A DNA stretch of 10,145 bases from Synergistaceae bacterium (GCA_012728505.1 JAAYEY010000221.1:1-10145); one strand, 5' to 3'. Shown: positions 1 through 7,025, counted from the stretch's first letter. Program-made: numbers and translations. Notes: a model not told the origin generated them from the sequence alone.

Positions 1-256
1 TGCACTTTACTGTAATTACTTCGCCCACGTCTATCTTCTCAAGATCTTCGACTGTTTGCGGTTCAGGTATAGACCACCCGGCCTCGATGCAACATTGCAG
101 ATATTCTTTTAAAACCTCAGGAGCCCTTTTTAAAACGTCTTCCCTATCTTCGCCCTCGACCCAGCAACCGAAAAGGTTCACGAAATTTGCAACCCAGAGC
201 CTTCCTCCGTCATATCCGAAAGCCAAAACAGCAGGATAAACATATTCTTTCTCCAT
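1..256 (-). CDS. HicB-like antitoxin-family protein (partial, C-terminus outside window)
   Basis: The minus strand reads from an ATG at 256 down to the window edge without a stop, giving 85 codons that I translated directly. The N-terminus (MEKEYVYPAVLAFGYDGG) and the later ...GCWVEGEDREDVLKRAPEVLKEYL... and IPEP segments match the partial RNase-H-like fold of HicB antitoxins: YPAVF, DG, PDLPGC, EGD-EEA, and PEP followed by a GE-V-V strand. The usual PDLPGC loop is VNLFGC here, a divergent version. The start lies one base after the stop of the M19 peptidase gene, so the two are probably co-transcribed and translationally coupled; the ribosome site is weak. HicB normally neutralises the HicA mRNA interferase and represses its own operon. 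No HicA gene precedes it, so a HicA could lie only beyond the left edge, or this is a solitary HicB. Any C-terminal DNA-binding domain is not visible. Confidence 0.8.
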   Translation of the reverse strand, partial: MEKEYVYPAVLAFGYDGGRLWVANFVNLFGCWVEGEDREDVLKRAPEVLKEYLQCCIEAGWSIPEPQTVEDLEKIDVGEVITVKC

Positions 257-257
257 C

Positions 258-1244
258 TTATCCCAGCACCCTTTCTATCACTCTCATAAAATTGCCGCCT
301 GTAAACGCTTCGTAATCATAGGGGGTCAACTTTTCCTTCATCGGTCCAATGAACCGCCTATATGCATCCATATGGTCTATAAATAGGTCCCCTAGGCTGC
401 TTCCGGCATTGCTAAAACTGAGCGATTCAATGCAATCACAAAGATCCAATCCTAATCCAACGCTTTCTCTTCCAGCTATCTTAGTTATATGCCGAAAATG
501 TTCAAAAAATTTTTCAGGGTTGCGTTCACCTGATATATCGGAAACAAAGAGCGAATATGCGTTAAGACCGATCACACCGTTGAAATCAGCTATTGTCTTT
601 ATCTGGTAATCAGTAAGATTTCTAGCCACTTCGCATAGAGAGCGACAGTTTGAATGAGAGGCTATAAATGGACCCTTCATCAGCCCTGCCACCTCGTAAA
701 AACCGGGGTCATTCAGATGGCTTACATCGATTACCATACCCATCTGCTGGGCTCTCATAACGAGTTCTCTTCCAAATCTTGTAAGACCTCCGGGATATTT
801 GGGCGCATCTGCAGTTACAAATGTGCTGCCGTCTCCGACGCAGTTCCTCCTCGACCATGTGAGTCCTATAAACCTTACTCCAAGGTCATAAAAAGTTCTG
901 AGGAGGAAAATGTCATCGCCTAGAGGTTCCGCTCCTTCAAGGGATAAAAAGATAGCTATCTTTCCATTCTCTACTGCAGTTTTTGCTTCGGTGGAATTTC
1001 GGCAGAGCGAAAAGAACTCTCCTGACTCTTCCAATTCCTCCATCAGTGCTGATATTTGGTCCAAAGCATTCCGTAGCGCACCCTCGGGCAGATATTCGTC
1101 ACAAACGTACAAAGAGCAGATTAGCGCACTTATACCTGCTTCTTTTAGATTTTCAAGATATTTTCTTTCTAGTACCTTTTGTTCCCCCCGTTTTCTAAAG
1201 CTCAAGACATCAAGAAGCACGTCAAAGTGAGCATCAATTATCAT
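258..1244 (-). CDS. Membrane dipeptidase homologue (peptidase family M19, renal-dipeptidase type)
   Basis: This 328-residue protein is a TIM-barrel zinc peptidase of family M19, whose members hydrolyse dipeptides, including some with a C-terminal D-residue. The expected di-zinc ligands can be placed: His6 and Asp8 in the N-terminal DAHFD motif, Glu103 in LEG, His176 in DVSHLND and His197 in ASHSNCR. Arg208 in RNLTD and Asp267 in GLGLD match the substrate-binding and catalytic positions of renal dipeptidase, and the C-terminal GGNFMRVIERV is also typical. There is no signal peptide, so the enzyme should be cytoplasmic, as is usual for bacterial members. Length is normal for a bacterial M19 protein. 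An in-frame stop lies two codons upstream of the ATG, which fixes the start; the ribosome site is weak (GGAAAGAAG). It lies 64 bases after the ThiF-like gene with no clear terminator between, and one base before the HicB-like gene. The family call is secure; the actual substrate is unknown. Confidence 0.93.
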   Translation of the reverse strand: MIIDAHFDVLLDVLSFRKRGEQKVLERKYLENLKEAGISALICSLYVCDEYLPEGALRNALDQISALMEELEESGEFFSLCRNSTEAKTAVENGKIAIFLSLEGAEPLGDDIFLLRTFYDLGVRFIGLTWSRRNCVGDGSTFVTADAPKYPGGLTRFGRELVMRAQQMGMVIDVSHLNDPGFYEVAGLMKGPFIASHSNCRSLCEVARNLTDYQIKTIADFNGVIGLNAYSLFVSDISGERNPEKFFEHFRHITKIAGRESVGLGLDLCDCIESLSFSNAGSSLGDLFIDHMDAYRRFIGPMKEKLTPYDYEAFTGGNFMRVIERVLG

Positions 1245-1308
1245 GTTCTACATCTTCTTTCCATCCCATATTTACTGACAATACATTAGAGCCTCAAGGT
1301 AAAAATTA

Positions 1309-2154
1309 TCAGTCATCCAACCTGCTAATTTTAATTCTCTGTAACTCAATATTTGTGAGATCGAACCATAAAAGTTCACCCTTCAAACCTTTTTCCAATG
1401 ATGATAATATCTTTATTGCTTCTGATACCTCAAGAGAGGCAACAAATGTCGGCGTAAAAGGCGTATTTCCTTTTTCTGTCTCAATTCCTTTGTCTGGGAC
1501 ATCGTCACCTTCCCATAGAGACCTGTCTCCGGGATATAAGACACCTATCTGTCCAAACATTCCTCCTATCGCTCCATGGATAAAAGGCACTCCTAGATTT
1601 CTGCATACTTCAAAGAGGATCCTACGGCTTTTATTGTTATCAAGAGCGTCGATTACGACAGAAGAACCCTCCAGCAGTTCGCGCCCGTTTTTCTCATCAA
1701 GGGAAATGATGTGAGCGATGGTATCAACAGCACTGTTCACAACAGTGACCCTCTCTGCAGCAGCCAATGATTTAGGCTTGCCTATATTTGCTTCGGTTGA
1801 GAAAAGCTGGCGATTCAGGTTGTCTTCATTAAAGACATCCCTATCTATCATAACTATCTCTCCAACTCCGGCCCTTGCAAGCATCTCTATGATCCACCCG
1901 CCAAGACCGCCACATCCTACTACAGCAGCTCTTGAACTTAATAATTTTAGCTGTCCTGCTATACCTATAGTGCCTATATTTCTCTGATATCTAGATGGGC
2001 AAATATCATTTTTGAGCGCAATAATTTCAACTTCACGAGACTTGAGACCAAAATCGGAGGCGATTTTACAGCAAATAGCAAATGGTATAGTTTTTATCCC
2101 ACTGATAACCTCTGATTCCCTATGCAAAATATCAACAAGGTTTATAGACAACAT
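1309..2154 (-). CDS. ThiF/MoeB/HesA-family adenylyltransferase (E1-like)
   Basis: This 281-residue protein carries the Rossmann-type E1 fold that adenylates the C-terminal glycine of ubiquitin-like sulfur carriers such as ThiS and MoaD. Visible elements are the nucleotide-binding glycine motif GCGGLGG (residues 80-86), Asp104 in VMIDRD, the NLNRQ block (112-116) with the ATP-contacting Arg115, Lys127/Lys129 in IGKPKS, the DALDN signature (169-173) and the TPTFVASLEVSEAIKIL crossover region (234-250). It has a short N-terminal extension (1-60) ending in CPSRYQRNIGTIG, a feature I associate with a HesA/MoeB subgroup rather than with ThiF itself. The paired CxxC motifs of the structural zinc site in many MoeB proteins are absent. 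No carrier protein gene is seen in the window. The start is supported by a GGTGAGG ribosome site at 2169-2163, eight bases upstream of the ATG. It appears to lead an operon with the M19 peptidase and HicB. Which cofactor pathway it serves cannot be told from here. Confidence 0.9.
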   Translation of the reverse strand: MLSINLVDILHRESEVISGIKTIPFAICCKIASDFGLKSREVEIIALKNDICPSRYQRNIGTIGIAGQLKLLSSRAAVVGCGGLGGWIIEMLARAGVGEIVMIDRDVFNEDNLNRQLFSTEANIGKPKSLAAAERVTVVNSAVDTIAHIISLDEKNGRELLEGSSVVIDALDNNKSRRILFEVCRNLGVPFIHGAIGGMFGQIGVLYPGDRSLWEGDDVPDKGIETEKGNTPFTPTFVASLEVSEAIKILSSLEKGLKGELLWFDLTNIELQRIKISRLDD

Positions 2155-2192
2155 TCACACATCCTCACCAAGAAAATCTTATACATTGAATT

Positions 2193-2198
2193 ATTATA
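2193..2198 (-). promoter_or_regulatory. Putative -10 element for the ThiF-M19-HicB operon
   Basis: The minus strand reads a perfect TATAAT here, 38 bases upstream of the ThiF-like ATG, with a GGTGAGG ribosome site in between. That would give an untranslated leader of about 31 bases. No convincing -35 hexamer is seen at 16-18 bases spacing in this AT-rich stretch, so the call rests on the -10 and on position. Confidence 0.45.
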
Positions 2199-2262
2199 GT
2201 ATATCTAATAAAAGGAAAATGGACCTACAAGAGAGTTTTTATCGAAGAATCTGCATTTGATG

Positions 2263-2268
2263 TAAAAT
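2263..2268 (+). promoter_or_regulatory. Putative -10 element for mnmA, possibly giving a leaderless mRNA
   Basis: TAAAAT ends exactly six bases before the mnmA ATG at 2275, so a standard -10 to +1 distance puts transcription start on, or next to, the A of the start codon. No Shine-Dalgarno sequence is visible upstream (the bases before the ATG read AATAGAAGC). The upstream -35 region is poor (TTATCG at 18 bases spacing). This is suggestive only. Confidence 0.3.
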
Positions 2269-2274
2269 AGAAGC

Positions 2275-3378
2275 ATGGATTACACAGTTAAAACGACTTC
2301 CAAGTTTAATAGTTTAGATTGGAAAAATTCCTCCTTAAAAAAAGCTCTGGTACTTATGAGTGGAGGGGTTGATTCGACTGCCGCCGCCCTTTTACTCCTC
2401 AAAGAAAACTATTCCCTGGTCGGAATTACAATGGAGATAATGGATCGAGACAATAATTCGGCGACTGAATCTGCGGCCTCGGTATGTAAAGAGCTTTCAA
2501 TACCACATTTTTCCGTCAACATCTACGAGAAATTTAGAAATGAGATTATCTTACCTTTTTGTAGTTCATACACTCTAGGACTGACGCCCAATCCATGTGC
2601 AGAGTGCAATGAGAAGATAAAGTTCGGGTTACTCTGGGATATAGCAGAAGATATATTAGGAAAAGATTTTTTTGTCGCAACAGGCCATTACGCCAGAATT
2701 ATCAAAGAGAATGACAGGCATTACCTGGCATCCGGCATAAACAAATCCAAAGACCAGTCATACTTTTTAAGCGGCATCTCTGCGGAAAGGATCCCAAGAA
2801 TACTTTTCCCTCTGGGTGATTTGCGTTCGAAAGAAGAGACAAGAATGTTGGTCCGATCGCACGGACTTTCAGTTTCTGAACGATCCGAAAGTATGGAAAT
2901 ATGTTTTGCCAATGAAAATGGATACAGATCTATGGTCAGCTCCGGCTCTATACCCGGACCAATTAAAGACACCTCAGGAAAATTTTTGGGGGAACATACA
3001 GGAATAAGCTACTACACCCTTGGCCAAAGGAAAGGATTAGGAATAGCCTCGAAAAATCCGCTCTATGTAGTATCCATTTTGCCTGAGACTAATACTATTG
3101 TTGTAACATCGAGAGAAGATGCTTTCCGTTCAGAGATAGTTGCCGATCACATAAACATTCTGGCACCTGAATTTATTAATCTGGGATCACATTTTTTGGG
3201 TAAGATCCGCTCTCAGGGCGATCCCTCTCCATGTAAGATAATCTCACTCAGCGATAATGAAATAAAAGTGCGTTTTGATATACCCATTTTCGCCCCCGCA
3301 CCCGGCCAAAGACTTGTCCTTTACACGTCCAAAAAATATGTGGCCGCAGGGGGGGTAATCAAAGAGTCTTACAGATAA
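2275..3378 (+). CDS. mnmA: tRNA-specific 2-thiouridylase MnmA
   Basis: MnmA adenylates U34 of tRNA-Lys, -Glu and -Gln and inserts persulfide sulfur to give 2-thiouridine. The 367-residue product has the full family pattern: the PP-loop ATP motif MSGGVDST (28-35), TPNPCAECNEKIKFG with the nucleophile Cys111, ATGHYARI (135-142), KDQSYFLSGI (159-168), and SMEICF with the persulfide-carrying Cys210. GEHTGISYYTLGQRKGLGIA (239-258) belongs to the central domain, followed by a C-terminal beta-barrel. Length is normal. About 24 residues precede the core strand, a slightly long N-terminus, but an in-frame TAA at 2263-2265 and the lack of another in-frame start before the P-loop make 2275 the only sensible start. 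It is divergent from the ThiF-like gene. A sulfur donor is required; the desulfurase-family protein downstream is one possible but unproven source. Confidence 0.97.
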   Translation: MDYTVKTTSKFNSLDWKNSSLKKALVLMSGGVDSTAAALLLLKENYSLVGITMEIMDRDNNSATESAASVCKELSIPHFSVNIYEKFRNEIILPFCSSYTLGLTPNPCAECNEKIKFGLLWDIAEDILGKDFFVATGHYARIIKENDRHYLASGINKSKDQSYFLSGISAERIPRILFPLGDLRSKEETRMLVRSHGLSVSERSESMEICFANENGYRSMVSSGSIPGPIKDTSGKFLGEHTGISYYTLGQRKGLGIASKNPLYVVSILPETNTIVVTSREDAFRSEIVADHINILAPEFINLGSHFLGKIRSQGDPSPCKIISLSDNEIKVRFDIPIFAPAPGQRLVLYTSKKYVAAGGVIKESYR

Positions 3379-3548
3379 GGCAATATCTGTTTATGTTTTA
3401 CTATAATAAATGGACTAAATTTTACAAAAAGGGACAAATAATTTTAAAAAGAGATAAATGACATCCCCAACAGGGGGAAATACTTTTATCGATTCGAACA
3501 TTTTATCTATCTATTATTCCAAACCTGATTTATCATAGGGACGACATC

Positions 3549-3557
3549 TGCTACAAT
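3549..3557 (+). promoter_or_regulatory. Putative extended -10 promoter for the CHASE4-yedF-desulfurase unit
   Basis: TGCTACAAT is an extended -10 (TGn plus TACAAT, one mismatch from TATAAT). A weak -35, TTTATC at 3529-3534, sits 17 bases upstream. Predicted transcription start near 3564 leaves a leader of about 28 bases that contains the GGAGGG site. It also places the ATG at 3556 upstream of the transcript, which supports the 3592 start. The 3379-3548 stretch between mnmA and this site is AT-rich; I see no RNA element or gene in it. Confidence 0.45.
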
Positions 3558-3579
3558 GTTAGGAATTCAAAACTCTTTT

Positions 3580-3585
3580 GGAGGG
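3580..3585 (+). promoter_or_regulatory. Ribosome binding site that decides the sensor start
   Basis: GGAGGG lies six bases before the ATG at 3592. It is within, and would be wrong for, the longer reading from 3556, which has no comparable site upstream. The shorter product starts MTLRRKTQIALGITLLLL, a normal positively charged end followed by a membrane anchor. Confidence 0.8.
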
Positions 3586-3591
3586 TCGCTC

Positions 3592-5259
3592 ATGACACTG
3601 CGCAGAAAGACACAGATTGCTCTGGGGATTACATTGCTCCTCCTCCTCATTATACTTGACCTTACTTTTACAAGTTTCCTCAGAACATCTGCAGAACAGA
3701 CAGACAGAGAACGGATAAAGCTTAATCTTTCAAGAGCTGTCGTATCTATAAACGCTGAGGCAAAGACTCTTTCAGCGATAGCTGTAAATTGGGCTCACGC
3801 AGACTCTACCTGGAACTACATGAACGGACGTAATCCAAAATACGCTTCCGAAGTCCTTAATAGGGATGCTTTGACTGAGGTCGGTATTTCTTCAATGATA
3901 TTTTTAGACAACAACCGTATAGTAAGGATTTTTAAAGATTTTAGTCCAGAGGATGAACCCTCATCGCCTGTAAGCGAATTCTTAGCGATACTAGACGACC
4001 CAAAAAACGAGTACCTTTTTGACGACACGGGATCATCAGGGACAAGCGGAATTGTCCTTTTAGAAAGTGAGCCTATCCTTTTTACAGTGAAACCTATCCT
4101 AACATCGGATATGAAGGGGCCTTCCGCGGGTAACCTCATTGTCACGCGAAAGCTCGGGCCTAAACTGATAGATAGTATTTCAAGGAATCTACATTTTCAG
4201 TTCGCTATCGAACCTACAACAGAAAGAGAAAAACAAAACGCTGATGAATTACCGCTTGTCTCTATAGACAAAACGGATAGAAAATCTACTGCAATATCAG
4301 GGCAAATGCTTGTAAGGGATCACAGTGGAACTCCTTCTTTCTGGGTAGTTGGAATCGATAAAAAGGAAGATATAGCTGCCGCTGAAAAAAAGATTCAATA
4401 CCTTTTCCTTATCTTCGCTGTAATTGTTGTGCTGCTTTCTTTTCTCTACGACCTCTTTTTCAAAAAATCTTTTTCTGAGAGAATCGATAAACTTCAAAGA
4501 GAGATAGAGACCATAAGAGACAAAAAGCTTCCTAAAGGCTTTGTAACTGTTGATTCTAAAAAGGATGAGATAAACAGTCTTCAGAGAACCCTCAACGATG
4601 TTATCGCCTACCATGATTTCACACAGGAACACAAAGACAAGATGGACAACATAAGCTTGATGGTTTATGAACGTTTTGCACAGGCAGGAAACCGTCTTTG
4701 CTATAAAACTCTCGAAGACATAGCAACTGCGTTCTCACCTGGGGATGAGAACTTTAGAAACGCTCTCCCCCGTGCAGCAAAAATGACAGTGAAGTTTTGT
4801 GAAAAACTTAAAATGTCTGATGAAGAAAGATTCTATGCGCACCTAGGTGCTCTTTTCAGCAGGATAGGGATTCTTGGATTGCCTTTCACGATAAGAAACA
4901 AAACTACAGAGCTTTCCCCTGTTGAGCTCAGGGACTATCACAGATATCCAGCAATATCCAAGGATTTCCTTGAATCAGTTGAGCTTTTGCGCCCGGCAAC
5001 ACAGATACCTTACTGCTGGAAAGAAAAATGGGACAGCACGGGTTTCCCAAGAGGACTAGGCGAAAGTGCTATTCCGCTACAGGCAAGGGCTTTTGCAATT
5101 GTTGATGCCTGGAATGAGATGACCAGACCCTGGCTTGGCAGAAAACTACCAACTCAATTTGAGGTTGAGCTAAAGCTTAGGGAACTTGCCGGATCTGATT
5201 TTGATCCCTCTCTGGTAGAGCAGTTCATAGAATTATTGAAGGAAGAGAAAAACATCTAA
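3592..5259 (+). CDS. Membrane sensor with CHASE4 domain and degenerate HD-GYP domain
   Basis: This 555-residue protein has a first membrane helix (about 8-29), an extracytoplasmic region (about 30-268) matching CHASE4 (NWAHADSTWNYM near 66-77 is the typical W-D-x-x-W-like block), a second membrane helix (about 269-290), a charged HAMP-like or coiled-coil linker (291-345) and a C-terminal HD-GYP-like domain (about 380-550). Active HD-GYP proteins hydrolyse cyclic di-GMP. Here HDIGK is replaced by SRIGI (423-427), the later HxP histidine is Tyr452, and HHE is WKE (476-478). GYP is GFP (484-486). Only Glu478, Asp481 and Asp505 stay recognisable. I therefore infer no phosphodiesterase activity and a role as a receptor or scaffold. 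A start at 3556 is possible but less likely. The stop is one base before the yedF ATG, so translation is probably coupled. The input signal is unknown. Confidence 0.85.
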   Translation: MTLRRKTQIALGITLLLLLIILDLTFTSFLRTSAEQTDRERIKLNLSRAVVSINAEAKTLSAIAVNWAHADSTWNYMNGRNPKYASEVLNRDALTEVGISSMIFLDNNRIVRIFKDFSPEDEPSSPVSEFLAILDDPKNEYLFDDTGSSGTSGIVLLESEPILFTVKPILTSDMKGPSAGNLIVTRKLGPKLIDSISRNLHFQFAIEPTTEREKQNADELPLVSIDKTDRKSTAISGQMLVRDHSGTPSFWVVGIDKKEDIAAAEKKIQYLFLIFAVIVVLLSFLYDLFFKKSFSERIDKLQREIETIRDKKLPKGFVTVDSKKDEINSLQRTLNDVIAYHDFTQEHKDKMDNISLMVYERFAQAGNRLCYKTLEDIATAFSPGDENFRNALPRAAKMTVKFCEKLKMSDEERFYAHLGALFSRIGILGLPFTIRNKTTELSPVELRDYHRYPAISKDFLESVELLRPATQIPYCWKEKWDSTGFPRGLGESAIPLQARAFAIVDAWNEMTRPWLGRKLPTQFEVELKLRELAGSDFDPSLVEQFIELLKEEKNI

Positions 5260-5260
5260 G

Positions 5261-5839
5261 ATGGATATTGTTGACGCCAGGGGGTTGGATTGCCCTAAAC
5301 CTGTAATAAAGACAAAAGAGACCGTAGAAAAAGGATGCAGATCTTTCGCCGTTTGGGTAGATAACGAAGTAGCATCTGCAAACGTTACAAGGTTTCTCGA
5401 AAACAGAGGTTTTTTGGTAAATAAAGAGTACGGAGAGACTTCTATCGTGCTCGAAGCAAAGCTTAATACAAAAGATGCCGTGATACGTCCTGAAAGAAAA
5501 GGATCCCTAGGTCTGTTGTTGACCTCTGATAAAATAGGCGCCGATTCAGACGGGCTTGGCAAAGTTTTGATGAAATCTTATCTTGGCACTCTCGTGCAAA
5601 GTGAAAAACCTCCCACTGCCATCGCTTTGATGAACGACGCTGTGAAGATGGCGGTGACAGGGTCGTCTGAATTTGATTACCTCTGTGAACTCAGCGACAG
5701 AGGTTCTCTGATACTAGTTTGCGGGGCATGTACTAAGCATTTTGGGATTACCGACGATGTAAAAGTAGGAATAATATCAAATATGTTTGAGATTACAGAG
5801 GCAATCTTTGGTCCTACAAAAACGACAGTCGTAGGCTAA
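5261..5839 (+). CDS. yedF: YedF-family selenium/sulfur metabolism protein (TusA-like plus DsrE-like)
   Basis: This 192-residue protein is a two-domain fusion. Residues 1-70 are TusA-like, with ARGLDCPKP carrying Cys11, the position that holds a persulfide in TusA sulfur relays. Residues about 80-190 are DsrE/F-like, with LILVCGACTKHFGI containing Cys154 and Cys157. This order and the VCGxC motif match the YedF family that comparative genomics links to selenium metabolism; its biochemistry is not firmly established. The gene starts one base after the sensor stop, has only a distant purine-rich site (GGAAGAG near 5241), and overlaps the next gene by one base, so all three are likely co-translated. 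A plausible role is to accept S or Se from the desulfurase-family neighbour and pass it on. No selD, selA or selB is in view. Confidence 0.9.
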   Translation: MDIVDARGLDCPKPVIKTKETVEKGCRSFAVWVDNEVASANVTRFLENRGFLVNKEYGETSIVLEAKLNTKDAVIRPERKGSLGLLLTSDKIGADSDGLGKVLMKSYLGTLVQSEKPPTAIALMNDAVKMAVTGSSEFDYLCELSDRGSLILVCGACTKHFGITDDVKVGIISNMFEITEAIFGPTKTTVVG

Positions 5840-7002
5840 TGATGTCAATATATCTTAATAACGCCGCGACGACATGGCCCAAACCGCAAAGTGTACCGGA
5901 TGCAATCTATGATTTTATAGCAAACCGCGGAGCCAATGTTGCGAGAGGTTCTGCTTCAATAAGAGATTTACAGAGCTTGGACAACGTTTTTACTTGCAGG
6001 CAAAAACTTGCAGAACTCCTTGGCGGCTACAAAAAACGTGACCCAAGGTTCATAACTCTAACCTCCAATGTTACCGAATCCATAAATATTATTATAAAAG
6101 GATTTCTTAGACCCGGAATGAGGGCCATTACAACCTCTATGGAACATAATGCAGTTATTAGGCCTCTTAGAAGAGCTGAAAGCGAAGGGGCCTGTGTCGA
6201 CATCCTTCAGTGCAGTATGAAGGGATATCTAGACCCTGCGTTTCTTAAAAAAAACCTTTCCGAAGGAGCAGATATCGCGATAATAAACCAATGCAGCAAT
6301 GTCAGCGGGTCACTTCAGAATATCGATGATATTGCCCAAGTCTGTAAGGAATCAAATGTACCACTCGTCGTAGACTGTGCCCAGACAGCAGGCATAATTC
6401 CAATAAGCGCTGAGGATCTTGGCGTCGCTGCTTTATGCTTTACAGGGCACAAAGGACTCTTTGGACCTCAGGGAACCGGTGGCATAGTATGGGACCCTGA
6501 GTTTGCAAAAAGATGCACCACTCTCTATGAAGGCGGCACAGGAAGTCTTTCGCACGAAGAATTCCAACCTTATCAGATGCCGGATAAGTTCGAGGCTGGG
6601 ACACCAAATCTGCCTGGGATTGCAGGCTTACTTGCCTCTCTTGAGTGGATTGAAAAAGAGGGCATCAAAAAAATCAGGGAACATGAGGACTATTTGGGCA
6701 AAAAACTAAAAGAGGGGCTTATGGGGATAAAGGGACTCAAAATCATCGGCCCCGGACATGATGACCAAAGGCTTCCCGTATATTCCATCAACATCAATGG
6801 TATGGACAATGCTAAAATTGCACGCGACCTCTCAGATATATACGGTATCGAGACGAGACCGGGACTTCACTGTGCTCCCCTTGCCCACAGAACTTTGGGT
6901 ACATTTCCCGAAGGAGCTCTCAGAATATCTCCAGGCTATTTCAACACTGAGGATGAGATAGACCTTACTATAAATGCGCTGGCTGAAATTTCGAAGGGTT
7001 GA
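5839..7002 (+). CDS. Class-V aminotransferase, cysteine desulfurase family (EGA subfamily)
   Basis: This 387-residue fold-type I PLP enzyme is related to NifS/SufS. It opens with IYLNNAATTWPKP and has His103 in MEHNAV (stacks on PLP), Asn154 in CSNVSG, Asp179 and Gln182 in VVDCAQ, the Schiff-base Lys205 in FTGHKGLFGPQGTGG, the catalytic-loop Cys345 in RPGLHCAPLAH, and the substrate Arg362 in GALRISPG. All residues needed to release S from cysteine (or Se from selenocysteine) to an enzyme persulfide are present. The GLHCAPLAH form of the loop is typical of the subfamily often found next to YedF. Two ATGs overlap at the junction (TAATGATG); translation may begin at 5839 or 5842, changing one residue. 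Together with YedF it probably forms an S/Se mobilising pair. It could instead be a selenocysteine lyase-like enzyme; sequence alone does not decide. Confidence 0.93.
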   Translation: MMSIYLNNAATTWPKPQSVPDAIYDFIANRGANVARGSASIRDLQSLDNVFTCRQKLAELLGGYKKRDPRFITLTSNVTESINIIIKGFLRPGMRAITTSMEHNAVIRPLRRAESEGACVDILQCSMKGYLDPAFLKKNLSEGADIAIINQCSNVSGSLQNIDDIAQVCKESNVPLVVDCAQTAGIIPISAEDLGVAALCFTGHKGLFGPQGTGGIVWDPEFAKRCTTLYEGGTGSLSHEEFQPYQMPDKFEAGTPNLPGIAGLLASLEWIEKEGIKKIREHEDYLGKKLKEGLMGIKGLKIIGPGHDDQRLPVYSININGMDNAKIARDLSDIYGIETRPGLHCAPLAHRTLGTFPEGALRISPGYFNTEDEIDLTINALAEISKG

Positions 7003-7025
7003 GAACCGTACTGCGTTTTTAATTT

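Noticed and set aside
3402..3407. TATAAT after mnmA as a promoter for the sensor operon
   Set aside because: No -35 match 16-18 bases upstream, and it is about 190 bases from the gene; the extended -10 at 3549-3557 fits better, though a second promoter is not excluded.
3412..3450. Imperfect direct repeat of GGAC followed by A/T runs (20 bases apart) as an operator
   Set aside because: The match is mostly A and T in a very AT-rich spacer, so it has little information.
3464..3477. Hairpin CCCC-AACA-GGGG downstream of mnmA as an intrinsic terminator
   Set aside because: The stem has only four GC pairs plus one wobble, and no T-run follows (AAATACTTTT).
3459..3539. 26-codon open frame starting ATGACATCCCC before the sensor gene, as a leader peptide
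   Set aside because: No good ribosome site, composition like the AT-rich spacer, and length expected by chance.
3556..3591. Extra 12-residue N-terminus of the sensor protein
   Set aside because: No ribosome site for it, while a strong site serves the ATG at 3592.
6997..7020. GGTT-GAG-AACC hairpin and TTTTT between the convergent desulfurase and small membrane genes as a terminator
   Set aside because: The stem is four pairs long, overlaps the stop codon and is eight bases away from the T-run; too weak to call.
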